Part shown: in pieces, positions 34,517-42,682 of the stretch
Numbering within the stretch: position 1 is the first letter of the stretch
How the letters are laid out: each line of letters begins with the position of its first letter
NCBI GenBank assembly: GCA_045125095.1
Contig: JBGVMW010000212.1
Coordinates: 1 to 49,604 of the forward strand
Length of the DNA stretch: 49,604 nucleotides
Direction: 5' to 3'
Source of the DNA: JBGVMW01 sp045125095
Lineage (GTDB): Bacteria > Bacillota > Clostridia > Lachnospirales > Lachnospiraceae
The notes under the pieces: generated by a model
What the model was told of the DNA's origin: nothing
Databases searched by the model: none
What the model saw: only the letters and a program-made list of their open reading frames with translations
Made by a program: the position numbers and the translations under genes

Positions 34517-35026
34517 TTGGTAATTGAAATCAATAAGGACATTGACCGTTATCAGGAGTCAGTGGCAATGGGACTTACCGCAAAGCAGCTGTTGTTTTCG
34601 GCAGCCAGTGTGGTAGTCGGCGGGGGACTTGTTCTTCTGCTTTATAAGTATATCGGACTTACGGGAGCAGCCTATGTGGCAATACCCTGTGTGGCACCCA
34701 TTGCACTAGGCGGTTTTTATTCCTATAACGGCATGAGCTTTTATGAGTATATGGGAAGGAAGTTTCACTATATGTTTGGCAATAAGGCATTGACCTATGT
34801 ATCAACGGAAGGGGAGCCGGCAATTAAAGCGTATGAGTTTGAAATGAACAATACGGGTAAGAAGAAAAAGGGCAAAGCGGATGCTGATACAAAAGCTTCT
34901 GACCAGACTAAGAATAAGGAGGAATTTGAGGCTATGAAGAAAAAGACGAGAAACATTCTGTTTGGAATGATTGCAGCTGTAGTTGCAGCGGTGGCAGGAA
35001 TTGCTATCTTTAAGGCAACAAGATAG
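34517..35026 (+). CDS. PrgI/VirB3-like membrane protein
   Basis: A 169-residue protein with the PrgI/VirB3 layout. A short cytosolic start (INKDIDRYQESVAMGLTAKQ) leads to two closely spaced membrane helices (about 23-45 and 50-68). A conserved GMSFYEYMGRKFHYMFGNKA segment follows, then a Lys-rich linker. An unusual third membrane helix sits at the very C-terminus (ILFGMIAAVVAAVAGIAIF). The start is TTG after GAGGTGAGG. It works next to the VirB4 ATPase encoded downstream. Confidence 0.85.
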   Translation: MVIEINKDIDRYQESVAMGLTAKQLLFSAASVVVGGGLVLLLYKYIGLTGAAYVAIPCVAPIALGGFYSYNGMSFYEYMGRKFHYMFGNKALTYVSTEGEPAIKAYEFEMNNTGKKKKGKADADTKASDQTKNKEEFEAMKKKTRNILFGMIAAVVAAVAGIAIFKATR

Positions 35027-35040
35027 TAACAAGAGTTGAT

Positions 35041-35086
35041 TGACTTCCTTTTAGGGAGCAATCCGGGCACCAGCCGGGTTGTTCCC
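35041..35086 (+). promoter_or_regulatory. Structured RNA motif upstream of virB4
   Basis: TGACTT at 35041 is followed seven bases later by GGGAGCAATCC. This starts a 13-bp hairpin (35054-35066 with 35074-35086, two G-U pairs, 7-base loop). The same TGACTT-N7-GGGAGCAATCC precedes the pilin gene at 32701-32724. There is no T-run, so it is not a standard terminator. Confidence 0.5.
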
Positions 35087-35142
35087 GGTGTGGTGCGTAA
35101 ATCCATGAGGAAAGCGTAACGCAGAAAGGAAGGTAAATAGAT

Positions 35143-37515
35143 ATGGGTTTATTTGCAGACGGATTTAAGGAGCTTAAAAAGGCAAGCGAGCCGCTTTACA
35201 AGACTCCAAAATCCATTCAGGAAACCATAGAAATCATGGCAGTAGCGGAAAATGGTATCTTTGAGGTGGCAAGGAACAAGTACAGTAAATGCTATCGTTT
35301 TCAGGATATCAATTACACAACAGCAACAGAGGACGAGCAGATTGGCATCTTTGAGAGATACTGTAAGTTCTTAAACTCTCTGGACTGTAATTTCAAGATT
35401 ACGGTAAATAACAAGAATAAGAACATGATTGATTTAAGGGAAAAGGTGTTGCTTGCCTACTGTGATGATGGCTATGACAATTTCCGTAAGATTTATAATG
35501 ACATTATCGAGGAGAAGATTCGTGAGGGCAGACAGGGTATCGAGCAGGAGAGATACTTAACCATCACGATTGAACGTAAGAACTTTGAGGAGGCAAAGGC
35601 ACAGTTTGCAACCCTGGAGGCAACCATCCATAAGGCATTTATCGAGCTTGGTGCGGAGATTGTTCCGTTATCCGGCGATGAGAGAATCAAGGTTCTTTAT
35701 GATTATTACCACCTTGGGGATGAAAACAGCTTCAATTTCAGTCTGAAGGAAGCAAAGAAGGTGGGAGCTGATTTTAAGAATGATTTGTGTAACGGTATGA
35801 TTAAGTTTTATCCGGATCACTTTGAGGATGAGAATAAGTTTTGCAGGGCACTGTTTATTAAGAAGTATCCGAGTAGCTTATCGGACCGTTTCATCAATGA
35901 AATCACATCCCTTCCGGTTCATTCCATTACGAGTATTGATGTAGTGCCTGTGCCAAAGGATTTAACAACAAAGACATTACAGAAGAAATATCTTGGCATT
36001 GAATCAGATATCATCAAGCAGCAGAGAGTCCGTAATAAGAACAATGACTTTTCCACAGAAATCTCTTATGCAAAGAGAACGGAGAAAAGGGAAATTGAGG
36101 CGATTATGGATGATGTCAGGGAAAACGACCAGTGCTTATTCTATGTGGCTGTTACCATTATTGTAATGGCAGAGAGTAAAAAAGAACTGGAGAGTATCTG
36201 TGAGACAATCGAAACCATTGGAAAGCGTAACAGTTGCACCATAGATACGCACTTCCTGAAACAGAGGGAAGCACTTAATACAGCACTTCCGATTGGAGTA
36301 AGACAGGTGGAGACAATGAGAACCATGCTTACTCAGTCCCTTGCGGTACTTATGCCTTTTAATGTGCAGGAACTGAATGACAGTGGCGGCAATTATTATG
36401 GTATCAACCAGATCAGTAAGAACATCAATGTTGGCAACCGTAAGAAGCTTATCAATGGTAACGGATTCGTATTCGGTGTGCCGGGTTCCGGTAAGTCCTT
36501 CTTCTGTAAAATGGAGATGGGAAGTGTATTCTTATCTGGCAATGATGAGATTATCGTTATCGACCCGATGAATGAATACTTTGACATTGCCCAGACTTAT
36601 GGAGGAACTGTGGTAAATATGTCCACCTACACGGATAACTATGTGAATCCTCTTGCCATGGATGTGTGGAATCTTGACCAGAACGATACCAAGGGCTGGG
36701 TAAGGGAAAAAGGTGAGTTTATGCTTGGACTTTGTGAGCAGTGTATCGGTGACAGCTTAAATTCCCGTCAGAAGTCAATCATTGACCGATGCGTGAGAAA
36801 ACTGTATATCGACATCGCAAGAAGCAGGGAGAAGTATATCCCGATTATGAGTGACTTCTACGATTTGCTTTTGGCGCAGCCGGAGGAAGAGGCAAAGGAT
36901 ATCGCACTTTCCTTGGAACTTTTCGTATCAGGTTCCCTTAATATCTTCAACCACCAGACTAATGTGGATGTAGATAACAGATTTACGGTTTACGGTATCA
37001 GGGACTTAGGTGCAGAACTTAGTCCTATCACAATGCTTGTAATGATGGAGTCCATCCAGCAGAGAATTGTGGAGAATGGAAAGAAGGGAAAGGCTACATG
37101 GCTCTATATTGATGAGTTTCATGTGCTTCTTAATTCTGAGTATTCAGCGAAGTATCTGCAGCAGCTTTGGAAGAAGGTGCGTAAGCAGGGCGGTCTTTGT
37201 ACTGGTATTACTCAGAATGTCGTTGACCTTTTGCAGAACTATACGGCAACCACAATGCTTGCCAACTCTGAGTTCGTGGCACTTCTGAAACAGGCGAATA
37301 CGGACAGTTCCAAGATGGCAGAGGTAATCGGTGTATCAGAAGCTCAGCTTCGTTTTGTAACCAACACCGCATCTGGTATGGGACTGATTAAATGCGGTTC
37401 CGTGGTGATTCCATTTGATAACCAGATCAGTAAGGATACAGACCTTTACAAGCTGTATAACACGAATATCCACGAGAAGATTGCGGAACAGAAGAAGAGA
37501 GAAGCGAAGCAGTAA
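35143..37515 (+). CDS. virB4: VirB4-family conjugation ATPase
   Basis: A 790-residue ATPase that energises pilus assembly and transfer. The N-terminal VirB4 domain (about 1-420) precedes the P-loop GVPGSGKS (445-452), Walker B (TWLYIDEFHVLL) and the Gln-containing motif CTGITQNVVDLL. FVTNTASGMGLIKCG closes the family signature near the end. AAGGAAGG lies seven bases before the ATG. It is the strongest marker that the element encodes a full type IV secretion system. The operon is interrupted after this gene by the ORF6N cassette. Confidence 0.95.
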   Translation: MGLFADGFKELKKASEPLYKTPKSIQETIEIMAVAENGIFEVARNKYSKCYRFQDINYTTATEDEQIGIFERYCKFLNSLDCNFKITVNNKNKNMIDLREKVLLAYCDDGYDNFRKIYNDIIEEKIREGRQGIEQERYLTITIERKNFEEAKAQFATLEATIHKAFIELGAEIVPLSGDERIKVLYDYYHLGDENSFNFSLKEAKKVGADFKNDLCNGMIKFYPDHFEDENKFCRALFIKKYPSSLSDRFINEITSLPVHSITSIDVVPVPKDLTTKTLQKKYLGIESDIIKQQRVRNKNNDFSTEISYAKRTEKREIEAIMDDVRENDQCLFYVAVTIIVMAESKKELESICETIETIGKRNSCTIDTHFLKQREALNTALPIGVRQVETMRTMLTQSLAVLMPFNVQELNDSGGNYYGINQISKNINVGNRKKLINGNGFVFGVPGSGKSFFCKMEMGSVFLSGNDEIIVIDPMNEYFDIAQTYGGTVVNMSTYTDNYVNPLAMDVWNLDQNDTKGWVREKGEFMLGLCEQCIGDSLNSRQKSIIDRCVRKLYIDIARSREKYIPIMSDFYDLLLAQPEEEAKDIALSLELFVSGSLNIFNHQTNVDVDNRFTVYGIRDLGAELSPITMLVMMESIQQRIVENGKKGKATWLYIDEFHVLLNSEYSAKYLQQLWKKVRKQGGLCTGITQNVVDLLQNYTATTMLANSEFVALLKQANTDSSKMAEVIGVSEAQLRFVTNTASGMGLIKCGSVVIPFDNQISKDTDLYKLYNTNIHEKIAEQKKREAKQ

Positions 37516-37527
37516 ATTATTTGTTGA

Positions 37528-37604
37528 TTGAGGTCGAAACCGATTGACATAAGGTAATGTACTGATGTAATATTTTTTTTGAGGTCGCAAATTGCGACCT
37601 CAAA
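37528..37604 (+). promoter_or_regulatory. Promoter and palindromic operator of the ORF6N gene
   Basis: -35 TTGACA (37544-37549) and -10 TAATAT (37568-37573) are 18 bp apart. The expected transcription start falls in a palindrome with 13-bp arms (37578-37604; arm core GAGGTCGCAA, single central A). A half-site TTGAGGTCG (37528-37536) lies just upstream of the -35 box. Binding at either would block RNA polymerase, so repression is likely. Confidence 0.7.
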
Positions 37605-37627
37605 GAAAAGTACAGGAGATGATTGGT

Positions 37628-38584
37628 TTGGCTGAAGATAGTATTAATGTGCCAGTTGTGGTAAACGATACAGAAGAAAAAATTGAAAATTTGATTCATG
37701 TTGTTCGTGGTGAACAAGTAATGTTAGATAGTGATTTAGCCATGCTTTATAATGTTGAAACAAAGCGTTTAAATGAGAGCGTTAAAAGAAATTCAAAGAG
37801 ATTTCCTGATAATTTTTGCTTTCAGTTAACGGAAGAAGAGTATATAGCATTGAGGTCGCAAATTGCGACCTCAACAAATATAGAGTCAGAGAATGTTTCG
37901 TCAAAGGGTGGTAGAAGATATTTACCATATGTGTTTACTGAACAAGGAATAGCAATGCTTTCAGCGATATTGCGAAGTGATGAAGCAATACAGGTAAGTC
38001 TAAATATTATGAATACCTTTGTTAAAATGAGGAAATTCTTGGCAGAAAATGCGTTGATGTTTGAAAGGTTAAGCAGTTTAGAATTAAAGCAACTGCAATA
38101 TCAAAAGGAATCAAATGAAAAATTTGATAAAATCTTTGCATATATTTCAGAACATGAAGAATCTGATCAGCATATTTTTTTTGACGGACAAATATATGAT
38201 GCATTCAGTTTGCTGGTAAGTTTCATTGAAAAAGCTGAAAAGTCGATAGTCTTGATAGATAATTATGTGGATGTAGGAACATTGAATATCCTTGCAAAAA
38301 AACGAGAAGGAGTCAATGTGACGATATATACAGTAAAAAGAACAAGACTTGCTACTCAGGATATTGATAATTTTAATGCACAGTATCCAGCTTTGAAAGT
38401 AAACTACACAGGGGTGTTCCATGACAGATTTCTTATTATTGATGAGACTGTAGCATATCATATTGGTGCATCCATTAAAGATGCAGGCAAAAAATGTTTT
38501 GGAATCAATTTAATTGAAGATATTGGAATTATTACAGATATACTTCAACGGTTAGAGATTGAAACTGAAGAAGCGAATAGCTAA
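37628..38584 (+). CDS. ORF6N-domain protein with C-terminal PLD-like domain
   Basis: A 318-residue protein. The N-terminal ORF6N DNA-binding domain (about 18-115) has VVRGEQVMLDSDLAMLYNVE, RFPDNFCFQLTEEEY, LRSQIATS and YLPYVFTEQGIAMLSAIL. A linker helix follows. The C-terminal phospholipase-D-like domain has HDRFLIIDETVAYHIGAS, the HxK pattern with Arg for Lys, so it may be inactive or act as a binding fold. Relatives are phage- and element-borne. TTG 37628 follows AGGAG by nine bases. The gene has its own promoter, operator and terminator and lower G+C than its neighbours, so it is probably an inserted cargo cassette. Confidence 0.85.
   Translation: MAEDSINVPVVVNDTEEKIENLIHVVRGEQVMLDSDLAMLYNVETKRLNESVKRNSKRFPDNFCFQLTEEEYIALRSQIATSTNIESENVSSKGGRRYLPYVFTEQGIAMLSAILRSDEAIQVSLNIMNTFVKMRKFLAENALMFERLSSLELKQLQYQKESNEKFDKIFAYISEHEESDQHIFFDGQIYDAFSLLVSFIEKAEKSIVLIDNYVDVGTLNILAKKREGVNVTIYTVKRTRLATQDIDNFNAQYPALKVNYTGVFHDRFLIIDETVAYHIGASIKDAGKKCFGINLIEDIGIITDILQRLEIETEEANS
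37850..37874. promoter_or_regulatory. Second copy of the palindrome, inside the ORF6N coding sequence
   Basis: A 25-bp stretch identical to 37579-37603 (12-bp arms around one central A) lies 271 bp downstream of the first copy. It encodes the conserved LRSQIATS motif of the ORF6N domain. The spacing is close to 26 helical turns, which suits DNA looping between two operator sites. Confidence 0.65.
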
Positions 38585-38602
38585 TATAAACGATAAATTA
38601 TT

Positions 38603-38645
38603 ATAGCCATTATGGAGATTAGAATGTCCATAGTGGCTATTTTTA
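38603..38645 (+). terminator. Intrinsic terminator of the ORF6N cassette
   Basis: A 14-bp stem (38603-38616 with 38627-38640, one G-U pair) and a 10-base loop are followed by five T residues. It would also reduce read-through from the transfer operon into the NlpC/P60 gene. Confidence 0.88.
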
Positions 38646-38666
38646 TGTGGAAAAGAGGTGATACAC

Positions 38667-40571
38667 TTGAAAATCAAAAAGGTCGATGACAAGCCGATGG
38701 TTATTCACACTAAGCAGAAAGCCAAGATTCATACTCACGAACCGAAGCAGGCTTCCATCAAGGGCAGCAACATCTACACAGTAGACCGGGACCAAACCAA
38801 GAAGAAACCGACAGAAGGTACTTATAGAAAGAGCACGGTTCATCGGGTATCGAAGGAGGGAAGATTTGCAAAGCTTCGTAAGAATGTGAAGGAGTCAAAT
38901 CAGTCCATTAAGGTGAATAACCATTCTCTTCGCAATACCGGAATGATTGGAGGCAAGGTGGCAACTGACCAGATAGAGGGTGGAGAAGAACTTCAGCAGT
39001 CAGCGATGATTATGTATGAAGCCTCAAGACCGGTAACAGGAACTGCATCAAGGGGAGCAGAACTGTTTAAGCGACAGGCAATCAATAAGCAGAAACTAAA
39101 GATTAAGAAGGTGGATGCCGGTAAGAAGCTTGCTAAGAAGGGCGTGAAAGATACTGCCAAAAAGGCGGCGAAGGAAACCGGTAAAAAGGCAGCGAAAGAT
39201 ACTGCGAAGACGGTTGCAAAAGAGACTTCAAAAGCTGTTGCAAAAACTGCAACAACTGCGGCGGCAACGACAGCTGGCACATCAGTTTCACCGGGACTTG
39301 GTACAGTGATAGGTTTTGCGGCAGGTGAGGTAGTTGGAGAAACAGTTGCCTACAAGATGGATGAAGCAGACATGAAGAACAATGTCCGTTCCAGAAAGAT
39401 TAAGTTTTTCTTGGATAAGATGAAAGCACAGGATGAGCAGACGGACAGTTTTGCAAAGCTTGTGAAGGATGTCATTGTGCAGAAGGGCATGTTTGTAGCA
39501 AAGTATGTGGCAAAGATTGTATTACCACTGTTATTAGGTTTGGTTCTTTTGGTAGCGGTAGTGGCTGTTCCAGTAGTGGCGGTTGTGGGAGTAATTTATA
39601 ATTCTCCCTTTGCAATCTTTTTTCCACCTTTGGAGGATGGCGATACTGTAACAACAGTGGCAAGTGCATATGTTGCTGAGTTCAACAGGGAAATCTCTGA
39701 TCTTTCTAATGCTCATACCGGATATGATGATGGAAAGATCGTGTATGTAAATTATGAGGGTACTGATACTCCTAATAATTACTATGATATTCTGGCTGTA
39801 TATATGGTAAAGCATGGTGTTGGTGACACGGCAACAATAATGAATGACACATCCAAGGGATGGCTTCAGGATATTGTGGATGATATGTGCAGTTACACCA
39901 CATCAACAGAGACTGAAACGGAAACTGTTGAAAATGAGGATGGTTCGACCTCTTCGGTTACGAAAACTTATCTTTGTGTAAATGTAACTCTAAAGACCTG
40001 GCGTGATATGGTCACGGAATATGGGTTTAATAGCGATGAGCAGGAATTACTTGCTGAATTCATGAGTCCGGAAAACCTTGCAATGCTTGGATATTCTCCG
40101 GGTGGCGGTGGTGGCAATATGCAGTCGGCGCTTACAGAAGATGAAATAAACAGCATTTTGTCAGGCATCACAGATTCAACACAGCGGACGGTCTGTAGTT
40201 ATGCATTGCACAGAGTCGGATATCCCTATTCGCAGGCATTAAGAGATTCCGGCGAGTATTATGACTGTAGCTCACTTGCATATTATTCATGGAATAGTGC
40301 AGGTGTGAACATCAGTTATGGTGGAGCAACAAGTGCCGCAGCAGAAGCACAGGGGTTAAATGAAGCGGGAAAATCGACTTCATTCGATATGATGGAACCG
40401 GGTGATCTGATATTCTATAGCACATCACAGAATGGAAGGTATATGAATATCACACATGTTGCGGTTTATGTCGGTAATGGAAAGGTTGTCGAAGCTTTGA
40501 ATGAGAACTATGGAGTTGTATATCAGGATGTCAGAACAGGAAATATTGTTTTGATATGCAGTCCAAATTAG
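38667..40571 (+). CDS. Membrane-anchored NlpC/P60 peptidoglycan hydrolase (CD1108-like)
   Basis: A 634-residue protein that would open the cell wall for the mating channel. The basic N-terminal cytosolic part begins MKIKKVDDKPMVIHTKQKAK. An Ala/Lys stretch with 11-residue periodicity follows (about 145-195, KKAAKETGKKAAKDTAKTVA). A membrane helix (about 275-310) leads to an extracellular region and the C-terminal NlpC/P60 domain. Catalytic Cys534 (YDCSSLAYYSW) and His597 (ITHVAVYVGNGKVVEA) are present. TTG 38667 has AGAGGTG upstream and gives the N-terminus usual for CD1108-type proteins. Confidence 0.88.
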   Translation: MKIKKVDDKPMVIHTKQKAKIHTHEPKQASIKGSNIYTVDRDQTKKKPTEGTYRKSTVHRVSKEGRFAKLRKNVKESNQSIKVNNHSLRNTGMIGGKVATDQIEGGEELQQSAMIMYEASRPVTGTASRGAELFKRQAINKQKLKIKKVDAGKKLAKKGVKDTAKKAAKETGKKAAKDTAKTVAKETSKAVAKTATTAAATTAGTSVSPGLGTVIGFAAGEVVGETVAYKMDEADMKNNVRSRKIKFFLDKMKAQDEQTDSFAKLVKDVIVQKGMFVAKYVAKIVLPLLLGLVLLVAVVAVPVVAVVGVIYNSPFAIFFPPLEDGDTVTTVASAYVAEFNREISDLSNAHTGYDDGKIVYVNYEGTDTPNNYYDILAVYMVKHGVGDTATIMNDTSKGWLQDIVDDMCSYTTSTETETETVENEDGSTSSVTKTYLCVNVTLKTWRDMVTEYGFNSDEQELLAEFMSPENLAMLGYSPGGGGGNMQSALTEDEINSILSGITDSTQRTVCSYALHRVGYPYSQALRDSGEYYDCSSLAYYSWNSAGVNISYGGATSAAAEAQGLNEAGKSTSFDMMEPGDLIFYSTSQNGRYMNITHVAVYVGNGKVVEALNENYGVVYQDVRTGNIVLICSPN

Positions 40572-40577
40572 GATGAG

Positions 40578-40604
40578 GGCAGAGTCTTATGGCTCTGCCT
40601 GTTT
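40578..40604 (+). terminator. Intrinsic terminator after the NlpC/P60 gene
   Basis: GGCAGAG/CTCTGCC (40578-40584/40593-40599) with an 8-base loop is followed by TGTTTT. It is of moderate strength; the next ribosome binding site follows at once. Confidence 0.65.
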
Positions 40605-40618
40605 TATAGGAGGTAGCG

Positions 40619-41530
40619 ATGAAGATTGAAGATATGGTTATGGTAATCAATAACCAAAAGGGAATAGAGAAAAACTTTCTCTGTACCTTTGAGAATTTTG
40701 TGAGGCAGCATGTGACAAATGCCTGTGAAAACTTCTGGGAAGTGGCTGAGGTCATAACAGAACTGAACGAGGCGAGTGTAAAGGATACTTCTTTTTGTGA
40801 GATATACTTTGCATCAAACAAAACCATGTATGCCAGATTTTGTAAGGATGCCAATGAACTTCGGATGTTTATTGCAGGGAAGTTGAATGATGGCATGACA
40901 AATGTGTTTGAAGAGGACTTTTGTGACAGGGAATGTCTGGATGTACTTTACAGACTTGGCATTTCAACAGACAGAAGCATGGCTGTTGCCAAATGGCCGC
41001 ATTATGAAAAACTGGAGTCTGATTTGGAGCAGGGAGAGATTTATCACAACTTCAACGGTTCAGATTATCGTCTGATGGAGAAGTATTCCGGCAGAAACAT
41101 GTTATTTATGGATGTGGATTCCGGGCAGTTTGTAGTGGGTATCGGAGTAGACTATTTTTGCAGATACCCGCAGGGAGAGGATAAGCATTCGGACCTTTGC
41201 GAGACAGGCATGGAATGGGGACATGGTTTATACCTTGGAAACACCCCATCCACCATAAACTTTGCATTACTTCGCAGGGAGTATGGTGTGGATAAGAAAA
41301 TCGAAACGATTGAGGAGTATCGTGCTTCCATAACAGATAAGTTTGATACTTACCACAGCCTTGCAAAGAATGAAGCAATTTCAGATTCTGTCAGGGAAGC
41401 CGCAACCAATGCCATGTATGAGGAGTTTGGAACCGGTAAGAAGGACACATTTCTTGCCAAACGAAATGACGGGGAATATGACAAGGGATTCTATGGAATT
41501 GCACCGGCAGAAAAGAGCAGGGGGCGATAG
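40619..41530 (+). CDS. Hypothetical protein of the transfer region
   Basis: A 303-residue soluble protein. Its N-terminal third is mixed α/β (NFLCTFENFVRQHVTNACEN), the middle is aromatic-rich (GSDYRLMEKYSGRNMLFMDV and GIGVDYFCRYPQ), and the C-terminal third is helical. I do not recognise a family and see no catalytic motif. AGGAGGT lies four bases before the ATG. Its stop is adjacent to the DpnD/PcfM start. Confidence 0.62.
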   Translation: MKIEDMVMVINNQKGIEKNFLCTFENFVRQHVTNACENFWEVAEVITELNEASVKDTSFCEIYFASNKTMYARFCKDANELRMFIAGKLNDGMTNVFEEDFCDRECLDVLYRLGISTDRSMAVAKWPHYEKLESDLEQGEIYHNFNGSDYRLMEKYSGRNMLFMDVDSGQFVVGIGVDYFCRYPQGEDKHSDLCETGMEWGHGLYLGNTPSTINFALLRREYGVDKKIETIEEYRASITDKFDTYHSLAKNEAISDSVREAATNAMYEEFGTGKKDTFLAKRNDGEYDKGFYGIAPAEKSRGR

Positions 41531-41531
41531 G

Positions 41532-41714
41532 ATGCAGGAGTTTCAGATTGAGATTAAGGAAGAACTGTCAAGGGTGGAAACCATTCAGGCGGAAACACTT
41601 GGCGAAGCCATAGATAAGGCAATGGAGCTTTACTATGGACAGAAGATTATTCTGGATGCAGAGGATATGAAAGGTGTTGACTTTCAGCAGATGCAGCCGG
41701 AAAAGAGCAGATAA
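41532..41714 (+). CDS. DpnD/PcfM-family small protein
   Basis: A 60-residue protein that starts one base after the upstream stop. MQEFQIEIKEELSRVETIQA, then GEAIDKAMELYYGQKIILDA, matches the DpnD/PcfM pattern: a β-strand, a helix ending in LYY, then a strand with a VLD-like end. Such proteins occur in many conjugative elements; their function is unknown. Confidence 0.75.
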   Translation: MQEFQIEIKEELSRVETIQAETLGEAIDKAMELYYGQKIILDAEDMKGVDFQQMQPEKSR

Positions 41715-41727
41715 GGAGGAATTACCA

Positions 41728-42096
41728 ATGGGAAAACAGAATAAAGAGATAATTGATAACATGGAGTTTTTAATGAAAGAGCTTCATAAGGAATGGGACA
41801 GATCGGGTGCTAATAAGGCATCCGTTTTTATTTCCCTTGATGAAGTGGAAGAGGTCAATAAGACACTTCTTCTTCGCATTGCAAAGCAGCAGAAGGAAAC
41901 AGAGACGGGAGATATCACATTCAAAAAGAGTGTGAAGCTTTCCAGAGAGTGCTATATCCTGCTCCGTCTTGCAAGAAAGATTAAGGCACAGGAGCATAAG
42001 TCCTATAATAACGGAACCTGCTATGAGTTTGAGGTGGCACTGGATAAGGATGAACTTAAACTTTTCAAGGAGATGTTTGACGGGAAGGTGAAGTAG
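41728..42096 (+). CDS. Hypothetical helical protein
   Basis: A 122-residue soluble protein with mostly helical segments (NMEFLMKELHKEWDRSGANK, EEVNKTLLLRIAKQQKETET) and a C-terminal strand-helix pair. AAGGAGG lies seven bases before the ATG. It directly abuts the methyltransferase gene, so the two are coupled. No family recognised. Confidence 0.6.
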   Translation: MGKQNKEIIDNMEFLMKELHKEWDRSGANKASVFISLDEVEEVNKTLLLRIAKQQKETETGDITFKKSVKLSRECYILLRLARKIKAQEHKSYNNGTCYEFEVALDKDELKLFKEMFDGKVK

Positions 42097-42669
42097 ATGG
42101 GAAAGTACGGAATTATCTATGCTGACCCGCCGTGGCGATTTAAGACGTATTCAAAGAAAGGCAGCCTGCAAAAATCAGTGGACTGCCATTATTCATGCAT
42201 GAATATGGAGGATATCATGGCTCTTCCGGTGGAAACACTGGCGGCAGATGACTGTGTACTTTTCCTGTGGGTGACATTTCCACTTCTGAAAGAAGGACTG
42301 GAAACCATGAGGCGATGGGGATTTACCTATAAGACCTGTGGTTTTAACTGGGTTAAGAGAAACAAAAAATCGGATAGTTGGTTTGTGGGGCTTGGATACT
42401 GGACCCGTTCCAATTCAGAGCTTTGTCTGATAGGAACAAGGGGACATCCGAAAAGGGTATCCAAGTCCGTTTCCCAGATATGTGATGCAAGGATTATGGA
42501 ACACAGTAAGAAGCCGGATGAAATCAGGGACAGGATTGTGGAGCTTTGCGGGGATGTGCCAAGAATTGAGCTTTTTGCAAGAAACAGAGCCGACGGATGG
42601 GACAGTCTTGGCAATGAGATAGATGGAAGAGACATTCGTGATGCAATTTGCGAATTGAGTACAGCGTAA
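42097..42669 (+). CDS. MT-A70-family adenine N6-methyltransferase
   Basis: A 190-residue methyltransferase. The catalytic DPPW is at residues 10-13 (GIIYADPPWRF), with CVLFLWVTFPLL and NSELCLIGTRGHPKR typical of the MT-A70 fold and an ELFAR motif near the end. It probably methylates adenine in DNA, protecting incoming element DNA from restriction; RNA substrates are possible for the wider family. No endonuclease gene is adjacent, so it looks like an orphan anti-restriction enzyme. Confidence 0.9.
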   Translation: MGKYGIIYADPPWRFKTYSKKGSLQKSVDCHYSCMNMEDIMALPVETLAADDCVLFLWVTFPLLKEGLETMRRWGFTYKTCGFNWVKRNKKSDSWFVGLGYWTRSNSELCLIGTRGHPKRVSKSVSQICDARIMEHSKKPDEIRDRIVELCGDVPRIELFARNRADGWDSLGNEIDGRDIRDAICELSTA

Positions 42670-42682
42670 GGAGGAATGAGAG

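Noticed and set aside
37578..37604. Palindrome before the ORF6N gene as a terminator for virB4
   Set aside because: The T-run lies before the hairpin rather than after it on the + strand, and the identical palindrome inside the coding sequence argues for an operator.
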